A DNA stretch of 64,000 bases from Planctomycetota bacterium (GTDB lineage Bacteria; Planctomycetota; UBA1135; UBA2386), in contig JAEUHR010000056.1 of NCBI GenBank assembly GCA_016794425.1, positions 1-64,000 of the forward strand, in the 5' to 3' direction. The translations under genes were made by a program, and so were the position numbers. This document shows, one piece after another, positions 18,313 through 26,421 of the stretch (the stretch's first letter is position 1; every line of letters begins with the position of its first letter). A model generated the notes under the pieces. It did not search any database, was not told the origin of the DNA, and worked only from the letters and a program-made list of their open reading frames with translations.

Positions 18313-19620
18313 ATGCCGCGTTCGCCGTTCCCGTCGGTCGTGTCGTGTCTCGCGCTGGCCGCGTTCGCCGTGGCCCAGCAACCGCCGCAGTTCGCCGCGC
18401 CGGTGCGCCTGCAGGCCGGCGGCAAGCTGCTCGGCGAAGGCCGCCTGTATCCGTCGCCGGTGGCGCACGACGTGAACAGCGACGGCCGGCTCGACCTGGT
18501 CGTCGGCGACCTGCGCGGCCGCATCACGGTGGCGCTGCGCACCGCCTCGGGCTACGCCGCCGAGGCGCCGATGCGCGCCGCCGACGGCAAGGACATCGAC
18601 TTCCACAACTGGTGATGCATCGGCATGAGTCCACAGTTCGTGGACTTCGACGCCGACGGCCGACTCGACCTCGTCGCGGCCACGTTCGACGGTTCGCCGA
18701 AGTGGGCGCGCGGCACCGCGGCCGGCTTCGAGCAGCCCGTGCACGTGCTCGACCGCGACGGTGCCCGCATCGTCATGAACGCCTGGTGGAACTTCGACGC
18801 GAAGAAGTGGGACGCGACCACGCGCTGTGATCCGCCCGGCGCGGCGGACGGCCACCTGACGTCGGCCTGGGCCTGCGACTTCGACTTCGACGGCGACCTC
18901 GACCTGCTGCTCGGCGACCACCGCGCTGGCCAGGTGATGTGGCGCCGCAACGACGGCACGTCGGCGCGGCCGCAGTTCGCACCGCAGAACGAGCTGGTGC
19001 AGGCCGATGGCAAGCCGCTGGTCGTGCCGGGCACCGTGACGACGCTGCGGCTCGCCGACGTCGACCGCGACGGCCGCGACGACCTGGTCGTCGGCAGCAT
19101 GGGCGACGCCTACGGTGACGCGCCGGGTGGCGGCGTCACGGTGCACCTCGACGGCGGCGACGGCAAGGTGCGCCGGTTCGGGCCGCCGATCGTCTGGGTG
19201 GAGCCGAGCGCCAAGGGGCAGGCCGCGCCGACGCGGCCCGACAGCGGGCTCTACATGGACGTCGTCGACCACGACGCGGACGGCGACCTCGACCTCGTGG
19301 TCGGCGCCTACTCGCACTGGACGCCGCCGGTGCCGCAGCTCACCGCGGCGCAACAGCAGCGGGCGGCCGAACTGCAGCGGCAGCTCGAGGCGCTCGAGCA
19401 GAAGGTCGAGGCGATCTACGCCGAACTCGACCGGGCCACCGCGACGCTGGCCGAGGCCGAACGCGACGCGAAGTTCCGCGAACTGCTGTCGGCGCGCCAG
19501 CCGGAGCTCAAGGGCCTCAGCGAGCAGCGTGCCGCGGCCGAGCGCGAGCTCGACCCGCTGGTACCGGGCGTCAAGCGGCAGTCGTTCGTCTGGCTGTACG
19601 AGAACGTGACCCCCAAGTAG
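18313..19620 (+). CDS. FG-GAP/VCBS-type secreted protein with in-frame TGA: candidate selenoprotein
   Basis: Read through the TGA at 18613-18615 this is a 435-residue exported protein; otherwise it is two frames (18313-18615 and 18625-19620) in the same phase. The start has a strong Shine-Dalgarno and a signal peptide (about residues 1-20). FG-GAP/VCBS calcium-loop repeats occur on both sides of the TGA: DVNSDGRLDLVVGD before, and DFDADGRLDLVAATFDG, DFDFDGDLDLLLGD, DVDRDGRDDLVVGS and DHDADGDLDLVVGAY after. A coiled coil fills about residues 340-400. The interrupted segment reads DFHNW-TGA-CIGMSPQFVDFD, so the recoded residue (101) would sit beside Cys102. A SECIS-like hairpin follows. Alternatives are a nonsense mutation or assembly error; the second half has no signal peptide and no good ribosome site of its own. 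Confidence 0.7.
18627..18647 (+). promoter_or_regulatory. SECIS-like hairpin after the in-frame TGA
   Basis: GTCCAC (18629-18634) pairs perfectly with GTGGAC (18640-18645) around the loop AGTTC (18635-18639). The stem extends by one A-T and one G-T pair to 18627/18647, giving 8 pairs. The apical loop starts 19 bases after the TGA and has G at its second position followed by T. This fits the published bacterial SECIS model (loop 16-37 bases from UGA, G among the first two loop bases). The stem uses an AGT and a CCA codon, both seemingly rare in this genome. Confidence 0.6.
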
Positions 19621-19673
19621 CGGCCGGCGGCGAGGATCGGCGGCTGGTGCTGCCCGCAGCCGGCGCGGGCGGG

Positions 19674-19679
19674 TAGCGT
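19674..19679 (+). promoter_or_regulatory. possible -10 element (GGG-TAGCGT)
   Basis: TAGCGT preceded by GGG lies 29 bases before the start of the FG-GAP lipoprotein at 19709. It fits the recurrent upstream hexamer of this window. The 88-base gap contains no other clear signal. Confidence 0.35.
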
Positions 19680-19708
19680 GTGGCCCCTCGCCCCTCGCCG
19701 CCGCACCG

Positions 19709-22528
19709 ATGCCGATCGCGCCGTTCCGCTCCTGCCAGCTGGTCATGCTGCTGCTCGCCGCCGCGGCCTGCGGCGGCGGTGGTGGCGGCGCGCCGCCGGT
19801 GCCGAGCGCATCGCTGTCGACGCTTCTGGCCGACCGCGCCGAAGCGCCGGCGAACGGCACGACCGAGGTCGTGCTGCTCGCGACCGTGCGCGACGCGTCG
19901 GGCCTGGCCGCGGCCGGCCGCACGCTGGAGTTCGAGGCGGACGGCGTCGCGGTGTCGCTGCAGCCGTCGACTGCGGTGACCGACGCGGCCGGGCTGGCGA
20001 CGGCGCGGCTCACTTCGGGCGCCGATGGCGACGTCACGGTCGCGGTCGTGGTCGATCCGGGCGGTGCCGCGGTGCGGCTGCAGCAGACCGTGACGATCCG
20101 GTTCCTGCCGCTGGTGCCGCCGGTGGCGCAGGGCATCGCGCGCTACGAGGACGTCGACGGCGACGCGGCGCCGTCGTTCGGCGACCGGCTCGTGGTGCCG
20201 TTCTCGCGCGCGGTCACGGTCGGTCCCGGTGCGGTGGCCGACGTCGCGCTGCCGGTCGCCGGCGACGCGTTCGGCGCCGGTGCGCGCGTGATCGCGGGGC
20301 CGGCCGACGACGAAGTCACGGTCGAACTCGGCACCGCGCCGCGGCTGCGCACGCGCGGCCGCTTCGCCGGCACCGCGCTGACCGCGAACGCACCGTCGGG
20401 GCTGCAGATCGCCGCCACGCCGCGCATCCGCAGCGCCTTCGACGGCAGCGCGCTGGCGGTGCCGGCGGCGCTCGACGTGGCGCCCGGTTTCGCGGCGCGG
20501 CTGGCCGCGCTGCCCGCCGCGGCCCTGTGCGCGGTGGGGCGCTTCGACCTCGACGAGCGCGGCGACGTGCTGCTGGTCTACGGCGACACGCTGCAACCGT
20601 GGCTCGACGACGGCACCGGCGGCTACGCGCCGGGTCGGCTGCTGGGCCTGGTGCCGGTGCGCGACGTGGTGGCGGCCGACCTCAACGGCGAACCCGTCGA
20701 CGAAGTGCTGACCGCGCACGCGTTCGGCGTGCAGGTGTGGAACAACCAGCCGTTCACGGCCGGCGAGTCGGCGATGGTGGCCGGCGGCATCGTCGCGACG
20801 GGCGATTGCCACGCCGTGCTGGCGGCCGACGTCAGCGGCGACCGTTTTCCCGACGTCGTCGCCGGCACCGCCGGGGGCGTCGTCGTGGCGGCGCACCAGC
20901 GCGACGTCGGCAACACGTTCGCGATCACGCAGGTGCTGCCGATCGGCGGCCCGATCACGGCGCTGCGCGCGGCGGACCTCGACGGCGACGGCGATCCGGA
21001 CGTGCTCGCGGCGATCCCGGCGCAGGACCGCGCGCTGTGGCTGCGCAACGACGGCGGCGTGCTGGTCGCGGGGCCGCAGCACGCCCTCGCCGGCGCGCGG
21101 GCGGTGGCGGTCGGCGACGTCGACGGCAACGGCCGCGTCGATGCGGTGGTCGCCGGCGCGGCCGCGATGCGGTTGTTCCGCGCCACCGCGACCGGCTTCG
21201 ACGCGACCGACCTCGGCGCCGTCGCCGCGGCGGCCGACCTCGTCGACGTCGACGGCGACACGTTCCCGGACCTCGTGCTGCGCTTCGTGGACCGCATCGA
21301 GGTGCGGCTCGGCGACCGCAGCGGCGGCTTCCTGCCGTTCCAGACGCCGGCGACCGCGGCACCGGCCGCGGCGGCGGTCGGCGACCTCGACGGCGACCAC
21401 GACCCGGACCTCGTCGTCGCCGCCGCCACCGGCACCGAACGCTGGCTCGGCAGCCTCGCCGGCACCTTCGGCACGGCGACGTTCGCGCCGGTCGCGGACC
21501 TCGGCGCGCCGGGCGTCGCGGCGCAGGTGCTCGGCGACCTCGATCGCGACGGCGACGTCGACCGCGTCGTCGCGACCGCGACCGGCCTCGCGACCTGGTT
21601 CGGCACCGGCGCCGGTGCGTTCACGTCGGGCGCGGTGTTCGGCGAGCCGGGCTGCGTCGCGCTGGCGCTCGGCGACCTCGACGCCGACGGCGACCTCGAC
21701 CTCGTCGCCGGGCGCGACGGCGAGGACCTGGTGTTCGCCAACGACGGCGCCGGCAGTTTCACGCTGGCCCAGTCGGTCGCGCCGGACACCGACACGCGCG
21801 CGATCGCGATCGGCGACCTCGACGGCGACGGCCGGCCCGACCTGGTGCTCGGCAACGCCGGCAGCAACCGCATCCTGCAGAACCAGACCGTCGGCGGCGT
21901 GCTGCAGTTCGTGCCGGATCCGAACGCGTTCGTGCTGCTGCCGGTCGAGCAGATCGACCGCGACACGATCGGCCTCGCGCTGTGGGACTTCGACCGCGAC
22001 GGCGACCTCGACCTGTTCGTGCAGAACGGCGGCACGGCCGCGGCGCCGCAGGACGGCCTGCTGCTGGCATGGACCGCGCTCGGCTTCGTGCTGCGCGACG
22101 TGATCGCGGCGCCGTGGCCGGCCAGCGCGCTGCAGCTCGGCGATGTCGACGGCGACGGCCGCGAGGACCTGCTGATCGGGCGCAAGGCACCGACCGGCGC
22201 GCAGGCGCTGCACCTGCACCATGGCCGCGCCGACGGTGTCGTCAAGGAGCCGGTGCTGGTGCCGCTGCCGACGCCGCGCGTTGCGACCGCGATCGCGCTC
22301 GGCGACGTCGACGGTGACGGCCGCACCGACCTGGCGCTCGGCGACGCGCGGTCCGATCGGCCGATCCTGGTGCTGCGGCAGTTGCCGAGCGGCGCGTTCG
22401 CGCTCGTGCAGTCGCTGCCGAGCCTGGCCGTGACGGGGCTGCACGCGGTCGACTGCGACCGCGACGGCGACCTCGACCTGGTCACGGCGGAAGTCGACGG
22501 CCCGTCGCGCCTGCTGCAGAACCGCTGA
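19709..22528 (+). CDS. FG-GAP repeat lipoprotein with Ig-like N-terminal domain
   Basis: A 939-residue surface or periplasmic lipoprotein. The lipobox LAAAAC is followed by a Gly run. Residues about 35-130 look like a bacterial Ig-like (Big) domain, with ANGTTEVVLLATVRDASG and SGADGDVTVAVVV. The rest is a string of at least ten FG-GAP/VCBS units built around DxDxDGxxDL calcium loops, for instance DLDGDGDPDVLAA, DLDADGDLDLVAG and DVDGDGREDLLIG, which should fold as one or two beta-propellers. Binding to a polymer or another protein is a reasonable role; no catalytic domain is visible. The calcium-loop coding DNA itself is repetitive (many copies of GGCGACCTCGACGGCGACGG-like blocks). It ends six bases from a convergent gene. 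Confidence 0.82.
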   Translation: MPIAPFRSCQLVMLLLAAAACGGGGGGAPPVPSASLSTLLADRAEAPANGTTEVVLLATVRDASGLAAAGRTLEFEADGVAVSLQPSTAVTDAAGLATARLTSGADGDVTVAVVVDPGGAAVRLQQTVTIRFLPLVPPVAQGIARYEDVDGDAAPSFGDRLVVPFSRAVTVGPGAVADVALPVAGDAFGAGARVIAGPADDEVTVELGTAPRLRTRGRFAGTALTANAPSGLQIAATPRIRSAFDGSALAVPAALDVAPGFAARLAALPAAALCAVGRFDLDERGDVLLVYGDTLQPWLDDGTGGYAPGRLLGLVPVRDVVAADLNGEPVDEVLTAHAFGVQVWNNQPFTAGESAMVAGGIVATGDCHAVLAADVSGDRFPDVVAGTAGGVVVAAHQRDVGNTFAITQVLPIGGPITALRAADLDGDGDPDVLAAIPAQDRALWLRNDGGVLVAGPQHALAGARAVAVGDVDGNGRVDAVVAGAAAMRLFRATATGFDATDLGAVAAAADLVDVDGDTFPDLVLRFVDRIEVRLGDRSGGFLPFQTPATAAPAAAAVGDLDGDHDPDLVVAAATGTERWLGSLAGTFGTATFAPVADLGAPGVAAQVLGDLDRDGDVDRVVATATGLATWFGTGAGAFTSGAVFGEPGCVALALGDLDADGDLDLVAGRDGEDLVFANDGAGSFTLAQSVAPDTDTRAIAIGDLDGDGRPDLVLGNAGSNRILQNQTVGGVLQFVPDPNAFVLLPVEQIDRDTIGLALWDFDRDGDLDLFVQNGGTAAAPQDGLLLAWTALGFVLRDVIAAPWPASALQLGDVDGDGREDLLIGRKAPTGAQALHLHHGRADGVVKEPVLVPLPTPRVATAIALGDVDGDGRTDLALGDARSDRPILVLRQLPSGAFALVQSLPSLAVTGLHAVDCDRDGDLDLVTAEVDGPSRLLQNR

Positions 22529-22534
22529 CTCGCG

Positions 22535-23302
22535 TCAGCTGCCGAGCGCGCGGGCGTGGTCCTCGTGGTTCTGCGCGATGCCCTGGAACGTCGCCGCCAG
22601 TTCGAGCGCCGCGGCCTGGTCGCCGGGCCAGCTGCGGTAGGCGGCGCGCTTCGTCAGTTGCAGCGCAGTCGCCGGCAGCGCGGCGAGCTGGGCCGCGAGT
22701 TCGTGCGCGCGCGGCAGCAGGCGGTCGTTCGGCACCACTTCGTGCACGAGCCCGATGCGCAGCGCTTCGTCGGCCGCGAGCACACGGCCGGTCAACATCA
22801 GCTCGAGCGCGCGCGGGAAGCCGACCGTGCGCGCCAGGAAGAACGCGCCGCCGTCGCCGGGCACCAGGCCGACCCGGACGAACGTCGAGCCGAGCTGCGC
22901 GTCGGCGGCCGCGAGGCGCAGGTCGCACATGCACGCGAGGTCGAGTCCGGCGCCGATCGCGGCGCCGTGCACGGCCGCGATCAGGGGTTTCGGGAACTCG
23001 GCGATGCGGCGCGGGATCGCCTGGATGCCTCGCAGGTAGCGGCGGCGCAGCTCGGCCGGATCGCCGGCGAACATGCCCGAGCGGTCCTTCATCGCCTTTC
23101 TGTCGCCGCCGGCGTGGAAGCCCTTGCCGGCGCCGGTCAGGATCGCGCAGCGGATCGCCGGGTCGTGGTCGGCGCGGTCCAGCGCCGCGACCAGCTGGCA
23201 CAGCATCGGCTCGCTGTAGGCATTGCGGGCCTCGGGCCGGTCCAGGGTGATCTCGGCGGTGGCGCCGGTGGTGCAGTAGCGGACGTGTTGCGGTTCGCTC
23301 AT
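22535..23302 (-). CDS. enoyl-CoA hydratase/isomerase family protein
   Basis: A 255-residue stand-alone crotonase. The ATG at 23302 gives a normal N terminus (MSEPQHVRY). Key segments are LDRPEARNAYSEPM, the oxyanion-hole region AGKGFHAGGDRKAMKD, and PLIAAVHGAAIGAGLDLACM followed by STFVRVGLVPGDGGAFFL. The position of the usual first catalytic Glu is occupied within AAIGAGLDLA by Asp/Leu rather than the hydratase Glu, while the second acid position falls in VGLVPGDGG as Asp. It may therefore be an isomerase, hydrolase or other crotonase-fold enzyme rather than a hydratase. It is separate from the fad operon and precedes no metabolic neighbour; convergent with the FG-GAP lipoprotein gene. Confidence 0.8.
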   Translation of the reverse strand: MSEPQHVRYCTTGATAEITLDRPEARNAYSEPMLCQLVAALDRADHDPAIRCAILTGAGKGFHAGGDRKAMKDRSGMFAGDPAELRRRYLRGIQAIPRRIAEFPKPLIAAVHGAAIGAGLDLACMCDLRLAAADAQLGSTFVRVGLVPGDGGAFFLARTVGFPRALELMLTGRVLAADEALRIGLVHEVVPNDRLLPRAHELAAQLAALPATALQLTKRAAYRSWPGDQAAALELAATFQGIAQNHEDHARALGS

Positions 23303-23370
23303 GCCGCCGTTGTAGCGGCGCCGGCGTCGCCGCTGCCAGCCGGCGCGTGGCGCCGACTGCGGCCTGCTGC

Positions 23371-25737
23371 CTACTGCTCCTTGACCTTCAGCTTCGCCAG
23401 CTGCGCCGCGAACGGGTTCGCCGCGGCGCCCGGCTCTGGGCCGAAGTCGCGCTTGGGCGGGCCGCTCGGCCGGCCGCCGCCACCGCCACGGCGATCGCCG
23501 CCGCCGCCCGAACCACCGCCGCGCGGCGCCGCTCCCGCTTCGACCTTCGCGTGCAGCTTCATCGTCAGGGCGATGCGCTGCCGCGCGAGGTCGACCGAGA
23601 CGACCTTGACCTTGACGACCTGCCCGGCCTTGACGACCTCGCGCGGGTCGTCGACGAAGCGGTCGCTGAGCTGGCTGATGTGCACGAGGCCGTCCTGGTG
23701 CACGCCGATGTCGACGAACGCGCCGAACGCGGCCACGTTGGTGACCACACCCTCGAGCAGCATGCCCTCCTGCAGGTCCTTCAGCTCCTGCACGCCGTCC
23801 TGGAACGACGCGGTCTTGAACTCGGGCCGCGGGTCGCGGCCGGGCTTCTCGAGTTCGGCCAGGATGTCGGTCACGGTCGGCACGCCGAAGCGCTCGTCGG
23901 TGAAGTCCTGCGGCCGCAGCGAGCGCAGCAGCGCCGCGTCGCCCATCAGCGCCTTCACGTCCTTGCCGGTCCGGGCGAGGATCCGCTCGACGACCGGATA
24001 GGCCTCGGGGTGCACGGCACTGGCGTCGAGCGGGTTCTCGCCGCCGGGGATGCGCAGGAAGCCGGCGCACTGCTCGAACGCCTTCGGCCCGAGCCGGCTG
24101 ACCTTCAGCAGCTCCTTGCGGGTCAGGAACGGGCCGTTGCTGTCGCGGTGCGCGACGATGTTCTTCGCCAGCGTCGTCGACAGGCCGGCGACGCGCTGCA
24201 GCAGCGCCTCGCTGGCGGTGTTCAGGTCGACGCCGACGTGGTTGACGCAGTCCTCGACCACCGCGTCGAGCGAACGGGCCAGCGCCTGCTGGTCGACGTC
24301 GTGCTGGTACTGGCCGACGCCGATCGCCTTCGGCTCGATCTTGACCAGCTCGGCCAGCGGGTCCTGCAGCCGCCGCGCGATCGACACCGCGCCGCGCAGC
24401 GACACGTCGAGTTCGGGGAACTCGCGCGCGGCCAGCTCCGAGGCGGAGTAGACCGACGCGCCGGCCTCGCTGACGACGAGCTTCTGCAGCGCCAGTTCCG
24501 GGTGCTTGCGGATCAGCTCGGCGGCCAGTTTGTCGGTCTCGCGCGACGCGGTGCCGTTGCCGATCGACACCAGCGCGACCGCGAACTGCTTGCACAACAT
24601 CGCCAGCACGCGCAGCGAACCGTCCCAGTCCTCACGCGGTGCGTGCGGGTAGATCGTGTGCGTCGCCAGCACCTTGCCGGTGCGGTCGACGACCGCGACC
24701 TTGCAGCCGGTGCGCAGGCCCGGATCGAGGCCGAGGATCGCCTTCGGGCCCGCCGGCGCCGCCAGCAGCAGGTCGCGCAGGTTGGCCGCGAACACGCCGA
24801 TCGCCGCGGCCTCGGCGCGTTCGCGCAGTTGCGCCATCAGGTCGGTCTCGACGTGCAGCGCGATCTTCGCCTTCCACGCCAGTCGCGCCGTCGTCGCCAG
24901 CCACGCGTCGGCGGCGCGGCCGCGCTCCGCCAGCCCGAAGCGCTCCATGACGAACTGCTGGCCGCGCGCATGCTCGCCGATCGCGATGTGCTCGTCGGCG
25001 GTCTCGCCCGCGAAGCCGAGGAACGCGTCGAGGAAGCCCTCCTTGCGCGCGCGCAGCACCGCCAGGGCGCGGTGGCTCGGCATCTGCGCCAGCGGCTCGT
25101 CGTGGCGGAAGTAGTCGCGGTAGCGCTGCGCCTCGGGGTCCTGTTCCTTGTCGGCGCGCACGCGCGCCACGACCAGCGAGCTGTCCTGCAGCCAGGCGCG
25201 CACCTTGCCGAGCAGCGGCGCGTCTTCGGCGAACTCCTCGATCAGGATGAAGCGGGCGCCTTCGAGCGCCGCCTCGACCGTCGCGACGTCCTTGTCGGGT
25301 GCCAGGAACGCCGCCGCGGCGGTGCGCGGGTCCTGCGTCGGGTCCTGCCGCAGCAGGTCGGCCAGCGGCTGCAGGCCGGCCTCGCGCGCGATCATCGCCT
25401 TGGTGCGGCGCTTCTGCTTGTACGGCAGATAGAGGTCCTCGAGCGCCTGTTTGGTGTCGGCCGCGGCGATCGCGCGCGCCAGCTCGTCGGTCAGCTTGCC
25501 CTGCTCCTGGATGCTCTGCAGCACCGTGGCGCGGCGCTCCTCGAGTTCGCGCAGGTAGACCAGCCGCTCGGCCAGCGTGCGCAGCTGCGTGTCGTCGAGG
25601 CCGGCGGTGGCTTCCTTGCGGTAGCGGGCGATGAACGGCACCGTCGCGCCTTCGTCGAGCAGCGCCACCGCGGCGGCGATCTGCTCGGGACGGACGTTCA
25701 GCTCACGGGCGATGCGTACGGCGATCGGATCGGTCAT
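23371..25737 (-). CDS. tex: Tex-family S1 RNA-binding protein
   Basis: A 788-residue Tex/YhgF protein, close to the usual length. In order: the N-terminal helical domain with ATVPFIARYRKEATAGLDD and ALEDLYLPYKQKRRTKA, the YqgF/RNase H-like domain starting ILGLDPGLRTGCKVAVVD, the helix-hairpin-helix pair (VGVDLNTASEALLQRVAGLS and FLTRKELLKVSRLGPKAFEQ), and the S1 domain (EGVVTNVAAFGAFVDIGVHQ). A Gly/Arg-rich extension of about 35 residues follows the S1 domain. Tex binds nucleic acid and influences transcription, and in some bacteria toxin expression and stress tolerance. Cytoplasmic. Confidence 0.95.
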   Translation of the reverse strand: MTDPIAVRIARELNVRPEQIAAAVALLDEGATVPFIARYRKEATAGLDDTQLRTLAERLVYLRELEERRATVLQSIQEQGKLTDELARAIAAADTKQALEDLYLPYKQKRRTKAMIAREAGLQPLADLLRQDPTQDPRTAAAAFLAPDKDVATVEAALEGARFILIEEFAEDAPLLGKVRAWLQDSSLVVARVRADKEQDPEAQRYRDYFRHDEPLAQMPSHRALAVLRARKEGFLDAFLGFAGETADEHIAIGEHARGQQFVMERFGLAERGRAADAWLATTARLAWKAKIALHVETDLMAQLRERAEAAAIGVFAANLRDLLLAAPAGPKAILGLDPGLRTGCKVAVVDRTGKVLATHTIYPHAPREDWDGSLRVLAMLCKQFAVALVSIGNGTASRETDKLAAELIRKHPELALQKLVVSEAGASVYSASELAAREFPELDVSLRGAVSIARRLQDPLAELVKIEPKAIGVGQYQHDVDQQALARSLDAVVEDCVNHVGVDLNTASEALLQRVAGLSTTLAKNIVAHRDSNGPFLTRKELLKVSRLGPKAFEQCAGFLRIPGGENPLDASAVHPEAYPVVERILARTGKDVKALMGDAALLRSLRPQDFTDERFGVPTVTDILAELEKPGRDPRPEFKTASFQDGVQELKDLQEGMLLEGVVTNVAAFGAFVDIGVHQDGLVHISQLSDRFVDDPREVVKAGQVVKVKVVSVDLARQRIALTMKLHAKVEAGAAPRGGGSGGGGDRRGGGGGRPSGPPKRDFGPEPGAAANPFAAQLAKLKVKEQ

Positions 25738-25788
25738 GGAGCCCCCTCGGGCGGTGGCGCCGCCTGACCGCGGCGCGCGCGGCGCACA

Positions 25789-26421
25789 CTAGCGCGCGGC
25801 CGCGTCGCGTCCAGGGGCCGGTACGAACGGCAGCGTCGGCGGCCGCCGCACGCCGTCATCACCCATGACGTCGATCCAGACGAAGCCGAGCACGAAGTCG
25901 GCGAACTCGACGACGTTGAAGCCGAGGTGCAGGCCGAACAGCAGCGGCACCGCGCCGACCTCGAGCCCGAACAGGTCGGCGATGCGCTGTCGGGGGTTCG
26001 GCGCGAACGGCGCAGCGTCGTCGAGATCGAACACGTCCTGCACCAGGAGCCACGACCGCGCGTCGTCGAACGCGTCCGGCGCGCCGGGGTGGTTGCCGGC
26101 CGTGCTGGTCGCCAGCAGCCGCGCCCACGACTGGCCGTACGCGAGCGGGCCGATCGTCGTCAGCGGCACGCCGGTGCCGTGGTTCGTCATCACGTGGCCC
26201 GGCGTCTGCCACCAGGTGTCCTTGCCGCTGCCCCATTCGGCGTACCAGCCGCCGGCGGTCAGTTCGAGCGGGCCGACCTTCGCGGTCGCGGCGACGCCGA
26301 GCGCGTCCTGGTGCCAGCGCCACAACACGCTGTCCTGCAGATCGGTGACGCGCTGGTCGAGGTAGCTGCAGCCGGCCCACAGCAGCACGGCGGCGAGAGG
26401 CAGTCGGCGGATCGTCGTCAT
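25789..26421 (-). CDS. lipoprotein of unknown function
   Basis: A 210-residue protein with lipobox VLLWAGC. The mature part includes SVLWRWHQDALGVAATAKVG, an aromatic-rich loop (WYAEWGSGKDTWWQTPGHV) and a hydrophobic C-terminal stretch GLHLGFNVVEFADFVLGFVW. The last resembles a short membrane-associated or strand-rich segment seen in small planctomycete lipoproteins of unknown function. The ATG overlaps the stop of the SLC13 permease gene as ATGA, so it is co-expressed with it, though a link in function is not evident. Confidence 0.5.
   Translation of the reverse strand: MTTIRRLPLAAVLLWAGCSYLDQRVTDLQDSVLWRWHQDALGVAATAKVGPLELTAGGWYAEWGSGKDTWWQTPGHVMTNHGTGVPLTTIGPLAYGQSWARLLATSTAGNHPGAPDAFDDARSWLLVQDVFDLDDAAPFAPNPRQRIADLFGLEVGAVPLLFGLHLGFNVVEFADFVLGFVWIDVMGDDGVRRPPTLPFVPAPGRDAAAR

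Noticed and set aside
18625..19620. Independent gene starting at the ATG after the in-frame TGA
   Set aside because: The ATG has no Shine-Dalgarno, the product would lack a signal peptide although its repeats are of an exported type, and the reading phase continues exactly from the upstream frame.
25786..25791. TAGTGT upstream of tex as a -10 element
   Set aside because: On the minus strand the lipoprotein gene ends 51 bases on the other side and its TAG stop codon makes up the first three bases, so the match is likely coincidental.
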